NCBI GenBank assembly: GCA_963779805.1
Contig: CAVZZN010000013.1
Location: 1 to 64,000 of the forward strand
DNA length: 64,000 bases
Reading direction: 5' to 3'
Source of the DNA: CAIWHR01 sp963779805
GTDB lineage: Bacteria; Pseudomonadota; Gammaproteobacteria; Burkholderiales; Casimicrobiaceae
How positions within the stretch are numbered: the first letter of the stretch is position 1; each line of letters opens with the position of its first letter. Of this stretch, positions 38,400 through 47,675 are shown piece after piece. A program made the position numbers and the translations under genes. Below the pieces are notes generated by a model, which was not told the DNA's origin, ran no database searches, and worked only from the letters and a program-made list of their open reading frames with translations.

Positions 38400-39502
38400 A
38401 TGAGGAAGACGACAAGACCCGGCGTTGCGACTCGCCGCGGATGCCTGCGCGCGCTCGCCGTTGCAGCCGCATTCGCACTCGGTGCGCCTGGCGTCTGGGC
38501 GCAACCCGCCGGAGTGGAGAAGGAGGTGGTGCTGGGCGGCTACGGAGGTACCTACGAGCAGCTCACGCGCTCGATCATCATCCCGGCCTTCGAGAAGGCA
38601 ACCGGGATCAAGGTGAAGCTCGTGGTCGGCACCGCGCTCTCGAACTACTCCAAGGTGGTCGCGAGCCGCAACAACCCGGACATGGACGTCTACTGGTCCA
38701 ACGAGCTCACGCACGCGGCCGGCAAGCAGCAGGGCCTCTACGAGAAGCTCGATCCGAAGGTGCTCACGAACCTCCCCGACATCTACGACTCGGCGCGGGA
38801 TCCCGACAACATCGGTGTGGGCAGCCACGTCCAGGCCACCGGCTTCCAGTACAACTCGAAGGCATTGCGCGAGGCGGGCATCCCGGCGCCCACGTCGTGG
38901 AACGACCTCTGGGACCCGCGGCTCAAGGGCAAGGTGGCGCTCTATTCGTTCAACGTCGCGTACTCGCAGGACCTGCTGGTGATCCTGACCAAGCTGGCGG
39001 GCGGCACGGAGAAGGACGTCCGACCCGGTCTCGAGCGGCTGAAGGCGCTGAAGTCCTCCGGCAACCTCGCGATGTTCGCATCCAGCCCGGCCGAGCTCGA
39101 CAACATGCTCGTGCAGGGTCAGGCATGGATCACGGTGAATGGCAGTGCGCGCGCGTACATACTGAAGGACCGCGGCGCGCCGATCGATTTCGCGTACCCG
39201 AAGGAGGGTGCCGGCTTCTTCACCAACTACTTCGACGTGGTGAAGAATGCACCGCACCCGAAGGCCGCGCAGGTGCTCGTCAACTTCCTGATCGGCCCGG
39301 AGATCCAGGAGGTGATCGCCAAGGACGTGGTCGCGGCGCCGGTCAACAAGAAGGTCGTCGATTCCCGAGATCGCTGAAGGGCAAGGCCCCGCTCGGCGAG
39401 GCCGAGATCAAGAAGCTCATCCGCATCGATCGCGTCGAGATGAACAGGCAGCTCGACAACTGGGCGGACATGTGGAACCGGGAGCTCGAAGGCAAGCGCT
39501 GA
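38400..39502 (+). CDS. ABC importer solute-binding protein (family 1, Fe3+/polyamine-like)
   Basis: Secreted binding protein of about 366 residues. The signal peptide starts MRKTTRPGVATRRGCLRALA and ends VWAQ; the RRGCL pattern suggests Tat is possible. The mature part has VVLGGYGGTYEQLTRSIII, PAFEKATGIKVKLVVG, DVYWSNELTHAAGKQQG, SSPAELDNMLVQGQAW and FTNYFDVVKNAPHPKAAQV. ATG 38400 is favoured over 38397 by its 5-base spacing from AGGAGG. A break near 39363 moves the last 45 residues (LKGKAPLGEAEIKKL to LEGKR) into another frame. It supplies substrate to the permeases that follow; ligand unknown, possibly the acid processed by this island. Confidence 0.82.
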
Positions 39503-39517
39503 CGGGGGACGCCCACC

Positions 39518-40486
39518 GTGAGCGCGGCCCCGCAGCTGTCGTCGCATCCGCCGCCCGATGCGGCGGCGGAGGCGCCGTCCTCACCCGTTGAGGGGAAGCG
39601 GGATCAGCGCACCGGCACGCGCGATCGTGTCGTCCTGCGCGTGCCCGTGGCGCTCCTGCTGCTGCTTCCCGCGCTGGTGCTGTTCGCGGCATTCTTCATC
39701 GTTCCCCTGACCGTGCTCGTCGATCAACAGCTTCCACGATTACAGCCGGATGACCGGCATCATTCCGGAGCTGACGCTGATCAATTACATCCGGGTGCTG
39801 GGCGATTCCTTTTACCTCGACATCGCCTGGCGCACGGTGCGCCTCGCCTTCGTGACGTCGGTGGTCACACTGCGTCATCGGCTATCCGATCGCGCTCTAT
39901 CTCAACGCCGCCTCCGCCCGCCAGCGCGGCGTGGATCATCCTGTTCATCCTTTCGCCGCTGCTCGTCAGCGTCATCGTGCGCAGCTACGGCTGGGTCATC
40001 CTGCTCGGCTCCAACGGTCTCGTCGACAACGCATTCCAGGCGCTGGGCATCAAGGGCGCGGTCATTCTCCACACCGAGACGGCCGTGGTGGTGGCGCTCG
40101 CCAACGTGCTCCTCCCGTTCCTGGTGCTATCGGTGGCGACGTCGCTGCAGGCGATCGATCCGGCGGTCCCGCTCGCCGCGTCGAGCCTGGGCGCGAGCCC
40201 GTGGCGTGCCTTCCGCAAGGTCACGGTGCCGCTCAGCCTGCCCGGCGTGGTGTCGGGCCTGCTGATCGTGTTCTCGCTCGCCGCGAGCTCGTTCGTGACG
40301 CCGGCGCTCCTGGGCGGCTCGAGCTTCAAGGTGCTCTCGGTGATGGTGTACCAGGAGGCCATGGTCCTGCAGAACTGGCCCCTTGCCGCGGCGCTCGCCA
40401 TCGTCCTCGTGCTCGTCGTGCTCCTGGTGCTGCCGGTGCAGACCCGGATCATCGAGGGCGGGAAGTACCGGGTGGTGTTCCATTGA
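39518..40486 (+). CDS. ABC transporter permease 1 (PotB/FbpB-like)
   Basis: Inner-membrane permease. The N-terminus is polar and Pro-rich, then helix VPVALLLLLPALVLFAAFFI, and later LFILSPLLVSVIVRSYGWV and the EAA loop AASSLGASPWRAFRKVTVPL. Frame breaks near 39725, 39868 and 39915 disturb the part between the first and third helices; the C-terminal 190 residues read cleanly to TGA at 40486. A GTG start at 39518 comes 15 bp after the binding-protein stop. Confidence 0.8.
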   Translation: MSAAPQLSSHPPPDAAAEAPSSPVEGKRDQRTGTRDRVVLRVPVALLLLLPALVLFAAFFIVPLTVLVDQQLPRLQPDDRHHSGADADQLHPGAGRFLLPRHRLAHGAPRLRDVGGHTASSAIRSRSISTPPPPASAAWIILFILSPLLVSVIVRSYGWVILLGSNGLVDNAFQALGIKGAVILHTETAVVVALANVLLPFLVLSVATSLQAIDPAVPLAASSLGASPWRAFRKVTVPLSLPGVVSGLLIVFSLAASSFVTPALLGGSSFKVLSVMVYQEAMVLQNWPLAAALAIVLVLVVLLVLPVQTRIIEGGKYRVVFH

Positions 40487-41286
40487 TCCCGCGAGGGCGC
40501 ACGGCGGTGGCTCGGTGCATTCGCGCTCGTGACGTGCGTGTTCTCGGTCGCACCGGTGCTGGTGATCGTCATCGAGTCGTTCACCGCCACCGACTTATGT
40601 CGTCTTCCCGCCGCCGGGATTCAGCGTCAAGTGGTACGTCGAGATCCTGAAGCGCCCCGAGTTCATCGATTCGGCGATCGTGAGCGTCACGGTGGCGTTC
40701 TGCGCCGGCATCGCCGCGACGATCCTCGGTACCATGGCCGCCATCGCGCTGAATCGCCACGCGTTCATCGGACGCAAGCTCCTGAAGGCCCTGTTCCTGG
40801 CTCCGCTCAGCCTGCCGGGCATCATCCTCGGGCTCGCGCTGCTGCAGTTTCTCGCGCGCTACGGACTGCCGCGCAACGTGGTGTCGCTCGCGCTCACGCA
40901 CATCATCATCACGATGCCGTTCGCGATCCGCTTCGTCGGCGTGGCGCTGCTCGGTGTCGACCCCAACGTCGAGCGAGCGGCGGCACAGCCTCGGCGCGAG
41001 CGCGCTGCGGACGTTCTGGAACGTGACGTTGCCGCTGATCAGGCCCGGGCATCGCCGCAAGCCTCGTCTTCGGATTCATCCTGTCGTTCGACGAGGTCGC
41101 CGCATCGCTGTTCGTGTCCAGTCCCGAGGCGATGACGCTGCCGGTGCGCATCTTCGTCTACATCGACCAGAACTACGACCCGCTGGTCACCTCGGTGAGC
41201 ACGTTGCTCGTGTTCGCCGCGGTCGTCGGCGCTCGTCGGTGATCGAGCGGACGGTCGGCATGGGCCGATTGTTCGGATTGCGCTGA
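40483..41286 (+). CDS. ABC transporter permease 2 (PotC-like)
   Basis: Second permease of about 265 residues, badly interrupted (breaks near 40505, 40600, 40985, 41045 and 41232). The readable parts are ALVTCVFSVAPVLVIVIESF, FPPPGFSVKWYVEILKRPEF, SVTVAFCAGIAATILGTMAA and APLSLPGIILGLALLQFLAR. The EAA loop then reads LGASALRTFWNVTLPLIRPG. The start is uncertain: a TTG at 40483 overlapping the previous stop (TTGA) is the simplest, with GTG codons shortly after. Together with permease 1 it forms the membrane channel. Confidence 0.72.
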
Positions 41287-41311
41287 AGCGGGAACAGCCC
41301 CCCTCGGATCG

Positions 41312-42381
41312 ATGGCTACCGTCGAGATCGAAGGCGTCAGCAAGAGCTACGGCGATGTCGTGGCCGTTCGCGATCTCTCGCTGCCACATCGAGCATGGCG
41401 AATTCGTGGCGCTGCTCGGGCCCTCCGGTTGCGGCAAGACCACGACGCTGCAGATGCTGGCGGGGTTCATCGAGCCCACGTCCGGCGAGATCCGTGTCGG
41501 CGATCGTTCCATGCAGGGCGTGCCGCCGCACAAGCGCAACATCGGCGTCGTCTTCCAGAGCTATGCGCTGTTTCCCCATCTGTGCGTGTTCGACAACGTG
41601 GCGTTCGGGCTCGCGATGCGCAACATCCCGGCACCGGAGATCGGTCGGCGCGTTCGCCGTGCGCTCGACCTCGTGCAGCTGACGTCGCTCGACAGCCGCT
41701 ACCCGCGAGGAGCTCTCCGGCGGCCAGCAGCAGCGCGTGGCCCTGGCGCGGGCCCTCGTGATCGAGCCCGCGGTGCTCCTGCTCGACGAGCCGCTGTCGA
41801 ACCTCGACGCCAACCTGCGCGAGCAGATGCGCTTCGAGATCCGGGAGATCCAGAAGCGGATCGGCATCACGACCGTATTCGTGACGCACGACCAGAACGA
41901 GGCCATGGCGGCGGCGGATCGCCTGGTCGTCATGTCCAAGGGGAGCATTCGCCAGGTGGGCACGGCGAGGGAGATCTACGAGACGCCGGGCGACCTGTTC
42001 GTCGCGGAGTTCATCGGCCAGGCGAACATGATCAACGGTCGCGTCGCGGCCGTCGCCGATGGCGAATCGAGGCTTGCCACCGGTGTCGGCGAGTTCGTCG
42101 TCGCGCATCGTCGCGGGGCCGAAGCGGGGCAGCAGGCGGTGCTGGCGCTGCGGCCCGAGGACCTCCAGGTCGCGATGGAGCGGCAGCCGGGCATGAACAA
42201 TCTCGAGGGCACCGTGAGCCGCGTCAACTATCTCGGCGCGACGACGAACGTGGGCGTGCGCGCGGGCGAGCTGTTGCTCGCGATCGCCGTACCGCGCGGG
42301 CGGCGCACGGTCAGCGAGGGCGACAAGGTCGTCGTGTTCTGGCCGCCCTCGGCGGGCATCCTGCTGGCGCAGCCCGCCTGA
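41312..42381 (+). CDS. ABC transporter ATP-binding protein (PotA/FbpC-like)
   Basis: ATPase of about 355 residues. Walker A GPSGCGKTTTLQMLAG, Q-loop VFQSYALFPHL, signature LSGGQQQRVALARAL, Walker B VLLLDEP, His switch FVTHDQNEA and a C-terminal TOBE domain (MNNLEGTVSRVNYLGATTNV). Breaks near 41388 and 41707 are each one extra base. Fourth and last gene of the importer operon that lies inside the catabolic island. Confidence 0.88.
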
Positions 42382-42469
42382 TCCAACCGCGAGGGCGCAT
42401 TGCCGCGCCGGAGCGGTCGCAGGGCACCGGACACGATTCGACGATCCAGACGCCGAAAGGAGCGACGCA

Positions 42470-42877
42470 GTGGAAATGGGCAGATTCGAGGACCCGGTGG
42501 CGACCCGGCCCTATTACGCGCTGCTGGGCATACGTGCCGAGCCATGCGAGCAGCCTGGACATTCGAGGCTGGTCCTGGACTCCCGCGCCGAGCTCGAGAA
42601 CAGCCGCGGCGAGATCCATGGCGGCGTGGTGGCTTCCCTGCTCGACGCGGCCATGGGCGTTGCCGTACGATCGTCGTGCGAGGCCGGACAGGGTGCCGCG
42701 ACCGTGTCGCTGACGGTCAACTATCTGCAACCCGGGCGCGGCGGGCTGGTGGCGGAAGGGAGCGTCGTCCGCACGGGTCGCACCCTCGCGAGCGCGGAAG
42801 CGAACGTGGTCGACGCTTCCGGGCGGCTCGTTGCTCACGGGCTCGCGACGATGCGCATCGTCGCGGCCAAGACGTAG
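42470..42877 (+). CDS. PaaI-like hotdog-fold acyl-CoA thioesterase
   Basis: 135-residue hotdog protein with the PaaI family motif GEIHGGVVASLLDAAMGVAV and strands SLTVNYLQPGRGGLVAEGSV. GTG 42470 is chosen because AAAGGAG lies 7 bases upstream; ATG 42476 is two codons later. It could release CoA from dead-end thioesters formed by the CoA-transferase/thiolase module. Intact frame. Confidence 0.83.
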   Translation: MEMGRFEDPVATRPYYALLGIRAEPCEQPGHSRLVLDSRAELENSRGEIHGGVVASLLDAAMGVAVRSSCEAGQGAATVSLTVNYLQPGRGGLVAEGSVVRTGRTLASAEANVVDASGRLVAHGLATMRIVAAKT

Positions 42878-42957
42878 TACGATCGTGCCGGACGGGCGCG
42901 TGCATGGCGTACGCGGAGAGGGCGGTCGGTCCGAATAGCCGATAGGAGGAACCAGGC

Positions 42958-43431
42958 GTGCAAAAGTCGCTACATATCAGCCCCGACAAGTGCACCGGCT
43001 GTCTGCAATGCGAGATGGCGTGCAGCTACGAAGCGTACGGGGTGTTCAATCCGGCGCAGTCGCGGATCAAGGTCTTCGATTTCCACGTGACCGGCCGCAA
43101 GGTGCCGTACACGTGCACGCAGTGCGACGAAGCGTGGTGCCTGAAAGCCTGCCCGGTGGACGCCATTCGCGTCGACGCAGCCACCGGCGCGAAGATGGTC
43201 CTGCACGACGTGTGCGTCGGCTGCAAGGTGTGCACCATCGCGTGCCCGTTCGGCACGATCAACTACGTGCAGGCCACCGGCAAGGTGCAGAAGTGCGACC
43301 TGTGCGCCGGCGATCCGGCGTGCGTGGCGGCGTGCCCGACGGGCGCGATCACGTATGTCGATGCCGATTGGACGGGCTTCGGCCGCATGCAGCAATGGGC
43401 CGACCGGCTGGGCAACCAGGCGCAGGCGTAA
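42958..43431 (+). CDS. aorA: Four-cluster ferredoxin subunit of aldehyde oxidoreductase (AorA-like)
   Basis: Electron-transfer subunit of 157 residues with four cysteine clusters: CTGCLQCEMAC, CTQCDEAWCLKACP, CVGCKVCTIACP and CDLCAGDPACVAACP, enough for four [4Fe-4S] centres. A GTG start follows a TAGGAGGA site. In Aromatoleum the equivalent AorA links the tungsten subunit to the FAD subunit; the same order follows here, with the AOR gene 10 bp downstream. Confidence 0.9.
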   Translation: MQKSLHISPDKCTGCLQCEMACSYEAYGVFNPAQSRIKVFDFHVTGRKVPYTCTQCDEAWCLKACPVDAIRVDAATGAKMVLHDVCVGCKVCTIACPFGTINYVQATGKVQKCDLCAGDPACVAACPTGAITYVDADWTGFGRMQQWADRLGNQAQA

Positions 43432-43441
43432 GGAGGCGACG

Positions 43442-45289
43442 ATGAGCTGGGCTGGAAAAATCCTGCGGGTCGATCTCACCCGTGGCACGTGCAAGTCCGA
43501 ACCGCTCAACATGCAGTGGGCCCGCGAGTACATCGGGCAGCGCGGTCTCGCAACCAAATACTTCACGGAAGAGGTGGACCCGAAGGTCGATCCGCTCTCG
43601 CCGCAGAACAAGATCATCTGGGCGACAGGGCCGCTCACCGGCACGATCGCGTCGACCGGTGGTCGCTATTCCGTGATCACCAAGGGCGCGCTCACCGGCG
43701 CCATCGCGTGCTCGAACTCCGGCGGCTACTGGGGCGCCGAGCTCAAGATGGCCGGCTGGGACATGATCGTCTTCGAGGGCAAGTCGCCGAAGCCCGTGTA
43801 CCTGTACGTCGAGAACGACAACGCGAAGCTGCTCGATGCCGACTACATCTGGGGCAAGTCGGTGTGGGACACCGAGCCCGCGATCAAGGCCCGTCACCAG
43901 GATCCGATGATCCGCGTGAGCTCGATCGGTCGCGCAGGCGAGACGGGCTGCCTGTATGCCGCCGTGGTCAACGATCTGCATCGCGCGGCCGGCCGTTCCG
44001 GCGTGGGTACGGTGATGGGCAGCAAGAACCTGAAGGCCATCGCCGTGCGCGGCACCAAGGGGGTCGGCAACATCCGCGATCCGAAGGCGTTCATGCAAGC
44101 CACGGTGGCGGCGAAGAAGGTGCTCGCCGACAACGCGGTCACCGGACAGGGCCTGCCCAAATTCGGCACGCAGGTGCTGATGAACGTGATCAACGAGATC
44201 GGCGCCATGCCCACGCGCAACCACCGCGACGTGCAGTTCGAGGGCGCCAAGGACATCTCCGCGGAAGCGATGCACGAGCCGCGCAAGACCGACGGCAAGC
44301 CGAACCTCGTCACCAACCAGGCGTGCTTCGGCTGCACGATCGCGTGCGGTCGCATCTCCAAGATCGACGAGAGCCACTACACGGTCAAGAACCGGCCCGA
44401 GTACTGGGGCGCTTCCGGCGGCCTCGAGTACGAGGCCGCATGGGCGCTGGGTTCGGCGAATGGCGTGAACGACCTCGAGGCGCTCACCTACGCCAACTTC
44501 ATCTGCAACGAGCAGGGCTTCGACCCGATTTCGTTCGGCGCTACCGTCGGCGCGGTGATGGAGCTCTACCAGATGGGCGTGCTCACCAAGGAGCAGCTCG
44601 GCATCGAGGCACCGTTCGGATCCGCCCAGGCGCTCACGCATTTCGCCGAGATCACGGGCAAGGGCGAGGGCTTCGGCAAGGAGATCGGGCTCGGATCGAA
44701 GCGCCTGACCGCGAAGTACGGTCATCCCGATCTGTCGATGAGCGTCAAGGGCCAGGAGTTTCCGGCGTACGACTCGCGCGGCATCCAGGGCATGGGGCTC
44801 GCCTACGCCACGTCCAATCGCGGTGCGTGCCACCTGCGCGGCTACACGGTGGCCTCGGAGGTGCTCGGCATTCCGATGAAGACCGACCCGCTCGTCACCG
44901 AAGGCAAGGCCGGGCTCGTGAAGGCGTTCCAGGACGCGACGGCGGTGTTCGACTCATCGGGCGTGTGCATCTTCACGACCTTCGCGTGGACGCTCTCCGA
45001 CCTGCAGCCGCAGCTCGCCGCGGCGTGCAGCGAGGACTTCACGCTGGAGAACCTCAACACCATCGGCGAGCGCGTCTGGAACATGGAGCGCGAGTTCAAC
45101 AATCGCGCCGGCTTCACGCGCGACGACGACACGCTGCCCAAGCGCCTGCTGACCGAGCCCGCGAAGACAGGGCCCGCCAAGGGCCTCGTGAACCACCTCG
45201 AGAAGATGCTGCCCGAGTATTACGCGCTGCGCGGCTGGGACGAGCAGGGCCAGGTGAAGCCGGAGACGCGCGCGCGGCTCGGACTCTGA
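43442..45289 (+). CDS. aorB: Tungsten-type aldehyde:ferredoxin oxidoreductase catalytic subunit (AorB-like)
   Basis: 615-residue enzyme oxidising aldehydes to acids, or reducing acids with low-potential electrons. Intact frame. N-terminal AOR domain WAGKILRVDLTRGTCKSEPL; metallopterin and cluster regions AGETGCLYAAVVNDLHRAAG, RSGVGTVMGSKNLKAIAVRG, and the FeS motif QACFGCTIACGRIS. C-terminal part: GIQGMGLAYATSNRGACHLR. AGGAGG precedes ATG 43442. Bacterial AORs of this type use a W-bis-pterin; metal identity is inferred from the family. Confidence 0.93.
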   Translation: MSWAGKILRVDLTRGTCKSEPLNMQWAREYIGQRGLATKYFTEEVDPKVDPLSPQNKIIWATGPLTGTIASTGGRYSVITKGALTGAIACSNSGGYWGAELKMAGWDMIVFEGKSPKPVYLYVENDNAKLLDADYIWGKSVWDTEPAIKARHQDPMIRVSSIGRAGETGCLYAAVVNDLHRAAGRSGVGTVMGSKNLKAIAVRGTKGVGNIRDPKAFMQATVAAKKVLADNAVTGQGLPKFGTQVLMNVINEIGAMPTRNHRDVQFEGAKDISAEAMHEPRKTDGKPNLVTNQACFGCTIACGRISKIDESHYTVKNRPEYWGASGGLEYEAAWALGSANGVNDLEALTYANFICNEQGFDPISFGATVGAVMELYQMGVLTKEQLGIEAPFGSAQALTHFAEITGKGEGFGKEIGLGSKRLTAKYGHPDLSMSVKGQEFPAYDSRGIQGMGLAYATSNRGACHLRGYTVASEVLGIPMKTDPLVTEGKAGLVKAFQDATAVFDSSGVCIFTTFAWTLSDLQPQLAAACSEDFTLENLNTIGERVWNMEREFNNRAGFTRDDDTLPKRLLTEPAKTGPAKGLVNHLEKMLPEYYALRGWDEQGQVKPETRARLGL

Positions 45290-45366
45290 CGTTTCTCGTT
45301 CCCCCACACCAGTCCGGAGCGGCTGCGAACGGTCGTTCCGGACGGTGAGTGCGAAGGGTACGTGCG

Positions 45367-45394
45367 AGGGCGGTTCGAGTTGAACCGCCCTTTG
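45367..45394 (+). terminator. Hairpin terminator between aorB and aorC
   Basis: AGGGCGGTTC, a GAGTT loop and GAACCGCCCT form a perfect 10-bp stem followed by TTG TTC. It sits 78 bp after aorB and about 50 bp before aorC, and probably reduces aorC-moaD expression relative to aorAB. Confidence 0.7.
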
Positions 45395-45445
45395 TTCTCG
45401 CCGGGCGGCGCTGCACGCGCGGCACTTTAGGTCGTGGAGACTTCG

Positions 45446-46699
45446 ATGCACCATCTGATCCTCGGCAACGGACCTGCCGGCGTCATCGCCGCCGAAACCA
45501 TTCGCAAGCACGCGCCCGGCGACAGCATCACGCTCGTGGGCGACGAGCCGGGACTGCCTTACTCGCGCATGGCGATTCCCTATGTGCTCTCCGGCGGCAT
45601 CACGGAGCAGGGCACGTTGCTGCGCAAGGAGCCCGATTACTTCCGCGCGCAGCGCATCGATCTGCGCGTCGGTCGTGCGAGCGCAGTGGACGCCAAGGCG
45701 CGCACGGTGCAGTTCACCGATGGCAGCAGCCTCACCTTCGATCGCCTCCTGATCGCGACGGGGGCCAAGCCGGTGCGCCCGCCGATCCCCGGCTTCGACC
45801 TGCCGTGCGTGCGCACGTGCTGGACCCTGGCGGATGCGCGCGCGATCATGGAACGCGCACAGCCGGGTGCGCGCGTGCTGCAGGTCGGCGCCGGCTTCAT
45901 CGGCTGCATCATCATGCAGGCGCTGGTCACGCGCGGCGTGCAGCTCACCGTGCTCGACATCGCCGATCGCATGGTGCCGCGCATGATGGGCGAAGGTGCG
46001 GGCGGAATGATCCGCCGGTGGGTCGAGAGCAAGGGCATCACGGTCCTCATGTCCACCAACGTGGCTGCGATCGAGCCGGCGAGCCCCTACGCTGCGCGCC
46101 TGACCGACGGTCGCGTGCTCCCGGTCGATCTCGTGGTCGCGTCGGCCGGTGTGCAGCCGAACATCGCTTTCCTCGAGCACTCCGGCATTCACTGTCTGCG
46201 CGGCATCGTCACCGACGAGCGCATGCAGACGAGCGTGCCGGGCATCTACGCCGCGGGCGATTGCGCCGAGGCCTACGACGTCCCGTCGGGGAAGACGATG
46301 ATCAGCGCGGTCCAGCCGGCCGCGGTGGACGAGGGCCACTGCGCAGGCGTCAACATGGCCGGCGGCAAGGCGCAGCTTCCGGGCGTCACCCAGATCAACG
46401 TGCTCGACACGCTCGGCCTCGTCTCGAGCTCGTTCGGGCAGTGGCAGGGCGTCCCCGGCGGTCAGCACGCGGAACTCGTCGACGCTGCCGCCTATCGCTA
46501 TCTGCGGCTCGAATTCGACCAGGACGTGCTCGTGGGCTCGAATGCGATCGGCCTCACCGACCACGTCGGTATCCTCCGGGGACTCACGCATTCGCGCGTG
46601 CATCTCGGCCCCTGGAAGGACGTCCTTATGCGCGACCCGTTGCGTCTGCCCGAGGCTTATCTCGCGAGCGCGCAGGCGCAGCACGTGCGGGCGCACTGA
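45446..46699 (+). CDS. aorC: FAD-dependent NAD(P) oxidoreductase subunit (AorC-like)
   Basis: Pyridine-nucleotide-disulfide-reductase-fold flavoprotein of 417 residues. FAD motif LILGNGPAGVIAAETI, NAD motif VLQVGAGFIGCIIMQAL and the second FAD motif TSVPGIYAAGDCAEAYD. Intact frame; ATG 45446 is chosen over GTG 45434 because of the GGAG site 6 bases upstream. In the Aromatoleum enzyme the third subunit couples aldehyde oxidation to NAD+; the same role is likely here. Confidence 0.88.
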   Translation: MHHLILGNGPAGVIAAETIRKHAPGDSITLVGDEPGLPYSRMAIPYVLSGGITEQGTLLRKEPDYFRAQRIDLRVGRASAVDAKARTVQFTDGSSLTFDRLLIATGAKPVRPPIPGFDLPCVRTCWTLADARAIMERAQPGARVLQVGAGFIGCIIMQALVTRGVQLTVLDIADRMVPRMMGEGAGGMIRRWVESKGITVLMSTNVAAIEPASPYAARLTDGRVLPVDLVVASAGVQPNIAFLEHSGIHCLRGIVTDERMQTSVPGIYAAGDCAEAYDVPSGKTMISAVQPAAVDEGHCAGVNMAGGKAQLPGVTQINVLDTLGLVSSSFGQWQGVPGGQHAELVDAAAYRYLRLEFDQDVLVGSNAIGLTDHVGILRGLTHSRVHLGPWKDVLMRDPLRLPEAYLASAQAQHVRAH

Positions 46700-46705
46700 G
46701 GCTCC

Positions 46706-46973
46706 GTGGAGATCACGCTCAAGCTCTTCGCCACGCTCACCGATCTGCTTGCCGCGCGAGCGCAACGGCCGCACGCGCGAGGGCAATGCGCTCGCGCTCG
46801 ACGTGGCCGACGACGTGACCGTGCAGCACGTCATCGACGAGTTCAAGGTGCCGCCGCCGATGGCGCACATCGTGCTGGTCAACGGGGTGTTCGTGCCGCC
46901 GCGGGCACGCGCGACGCACGCGCTGCGCGCCGGAGACACGCTGGCGATCTGGCCCCCGATCGCGGGGGGCTGA
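46706..46973 (+). CDS. MoaD/ThiS-family sulfur carrier protein
   Basis: Ubiquitin-like sulfur carrier for pterin cofactor synthesis, about 88 residues. It starts VEITLKLFATLTDLL, and after one extra base near 46760 continues NALALDVADDVTVQHVIDEF and VPPPMAHIVLVNGVFVPP. It ends GDTLAIWPPIAGG; the C-terminal Gly-Gly is the sulfur-carrying end. A dedicated MoaD-like gene beside aorABC is known from Aromatoleum and probably serves the tungsten cofactor. Confidence 0.85.
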
Positions 46974-46978
46974 AGCGG

Positions 46979-47275
46979 GTGGATGATGGACGCGTCGCGG
47001 TCCGGCGCGAGATGACCTGCACCCGTGCCGAGTTCCTGCGCTGGCTGCCCGGCGCGAGCCGGGGCGCGACATGTCACATCGACGGCACGCGCATCAACGT
47101 GGACCTCGCACCCGGCGAGATCGACATCGCACTCGATGAACTGCCCCCGCGCAGGATCGGTGCGCTCGAGCTACCGAGACTTGCGGTCGAGTTGACGTTC
47201 AGCGGTATCGACGCGCAGGGGCGCGAGGCGTACCTCGCGTTCTTCGATCTCTACACGCGCCGCGGCGGCGGCTGA
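46979..47275 (+). CDS. Small conserved-looking protein downstream of the AOR operon, unknown function
   Basis: 98 residues from GTG 46979 (or 87 from ATG 47012). Not recognised as a named family. The body reads TRAEFLRWLPGASRGATCHI and continues INVDLAPGEIDIALDELPPR then LELPRLAVELTFSGIDAQG, predicted as mixed beta/alpha, with no signal peptide, membrane segment or Cys cluster. It starts 5 bp after the MoaD-like gene in the same direction, so it is cotranscribed with aorC-moaD. A role in AOR maturation or in binding its substrate is possible; it could also be a small accessory subunit. Intact frame. Confidence 0.65.
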   Translation: MDDGRVAVRREMTCTRAEFLRWLPGASRGATCHIDGTRINVDLAPGEIDIALDELPPRRIGALELPRLAVELTFSGIDAQGREAYLAFFDLYTRRGGG

Positions 47276-47304
47276 GGCGGCTGCGCTCGCACGACGTGTG
47301 CGAA

Positions 47305-47675
47305 TCAACGGCGGCAATGCCGCGGCGCGCTCGCCTCGCTTGCGGGCGGGGCGGGCGCCGATCGCTCAGCGATGCGGCGCGACGCTCGCCTGCACCGGTT
47401 CGGGATGCCAGGCGGGCTGCGCGGCTTCCGCGGATCGGTCTTCGCGGCCAGGCGCAACGCCACGCGTGCGCGCCGCCACGCGTACAGCGCGAGTGCGCCG
47501 CCCGCGAAGGCAAGGCCGAGCGATTCGTCGACCGCTGCGCCCTGGCCGATCCCGCACGAATTGGCCGGCGAGCACGCTAATGCCGATGAAGCCGATGATG
47601 GCCCAGAAGCCGCTCGACCGCGATCTGTCGGCCGATGCCTTCGCGTGCGCGGCGGGGAAGCGTGGACGTTGTCAT
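47305..47675 (-). CDS. Small two-helix membrane protein, broken frame
   Basis: Not visible as one open frame. From ATG 47675 (AAAGGAA site upstream) the sequence reads MTTSTLPRRAREG, then after one extra base near 47630 SSGFWAIIGFIGISVLAGQF, and after another near 47550 GQGAAVDESLGLAFAGGALA then LYAWRRARVALRLAA, ending in a basic tail at TGA 47305. The two hydrophobic stretches (residues about 28-45 and 58-75) and the good start make a real gene likely. About 123 residues corrected. Function unknown. Confidence 0.5.
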
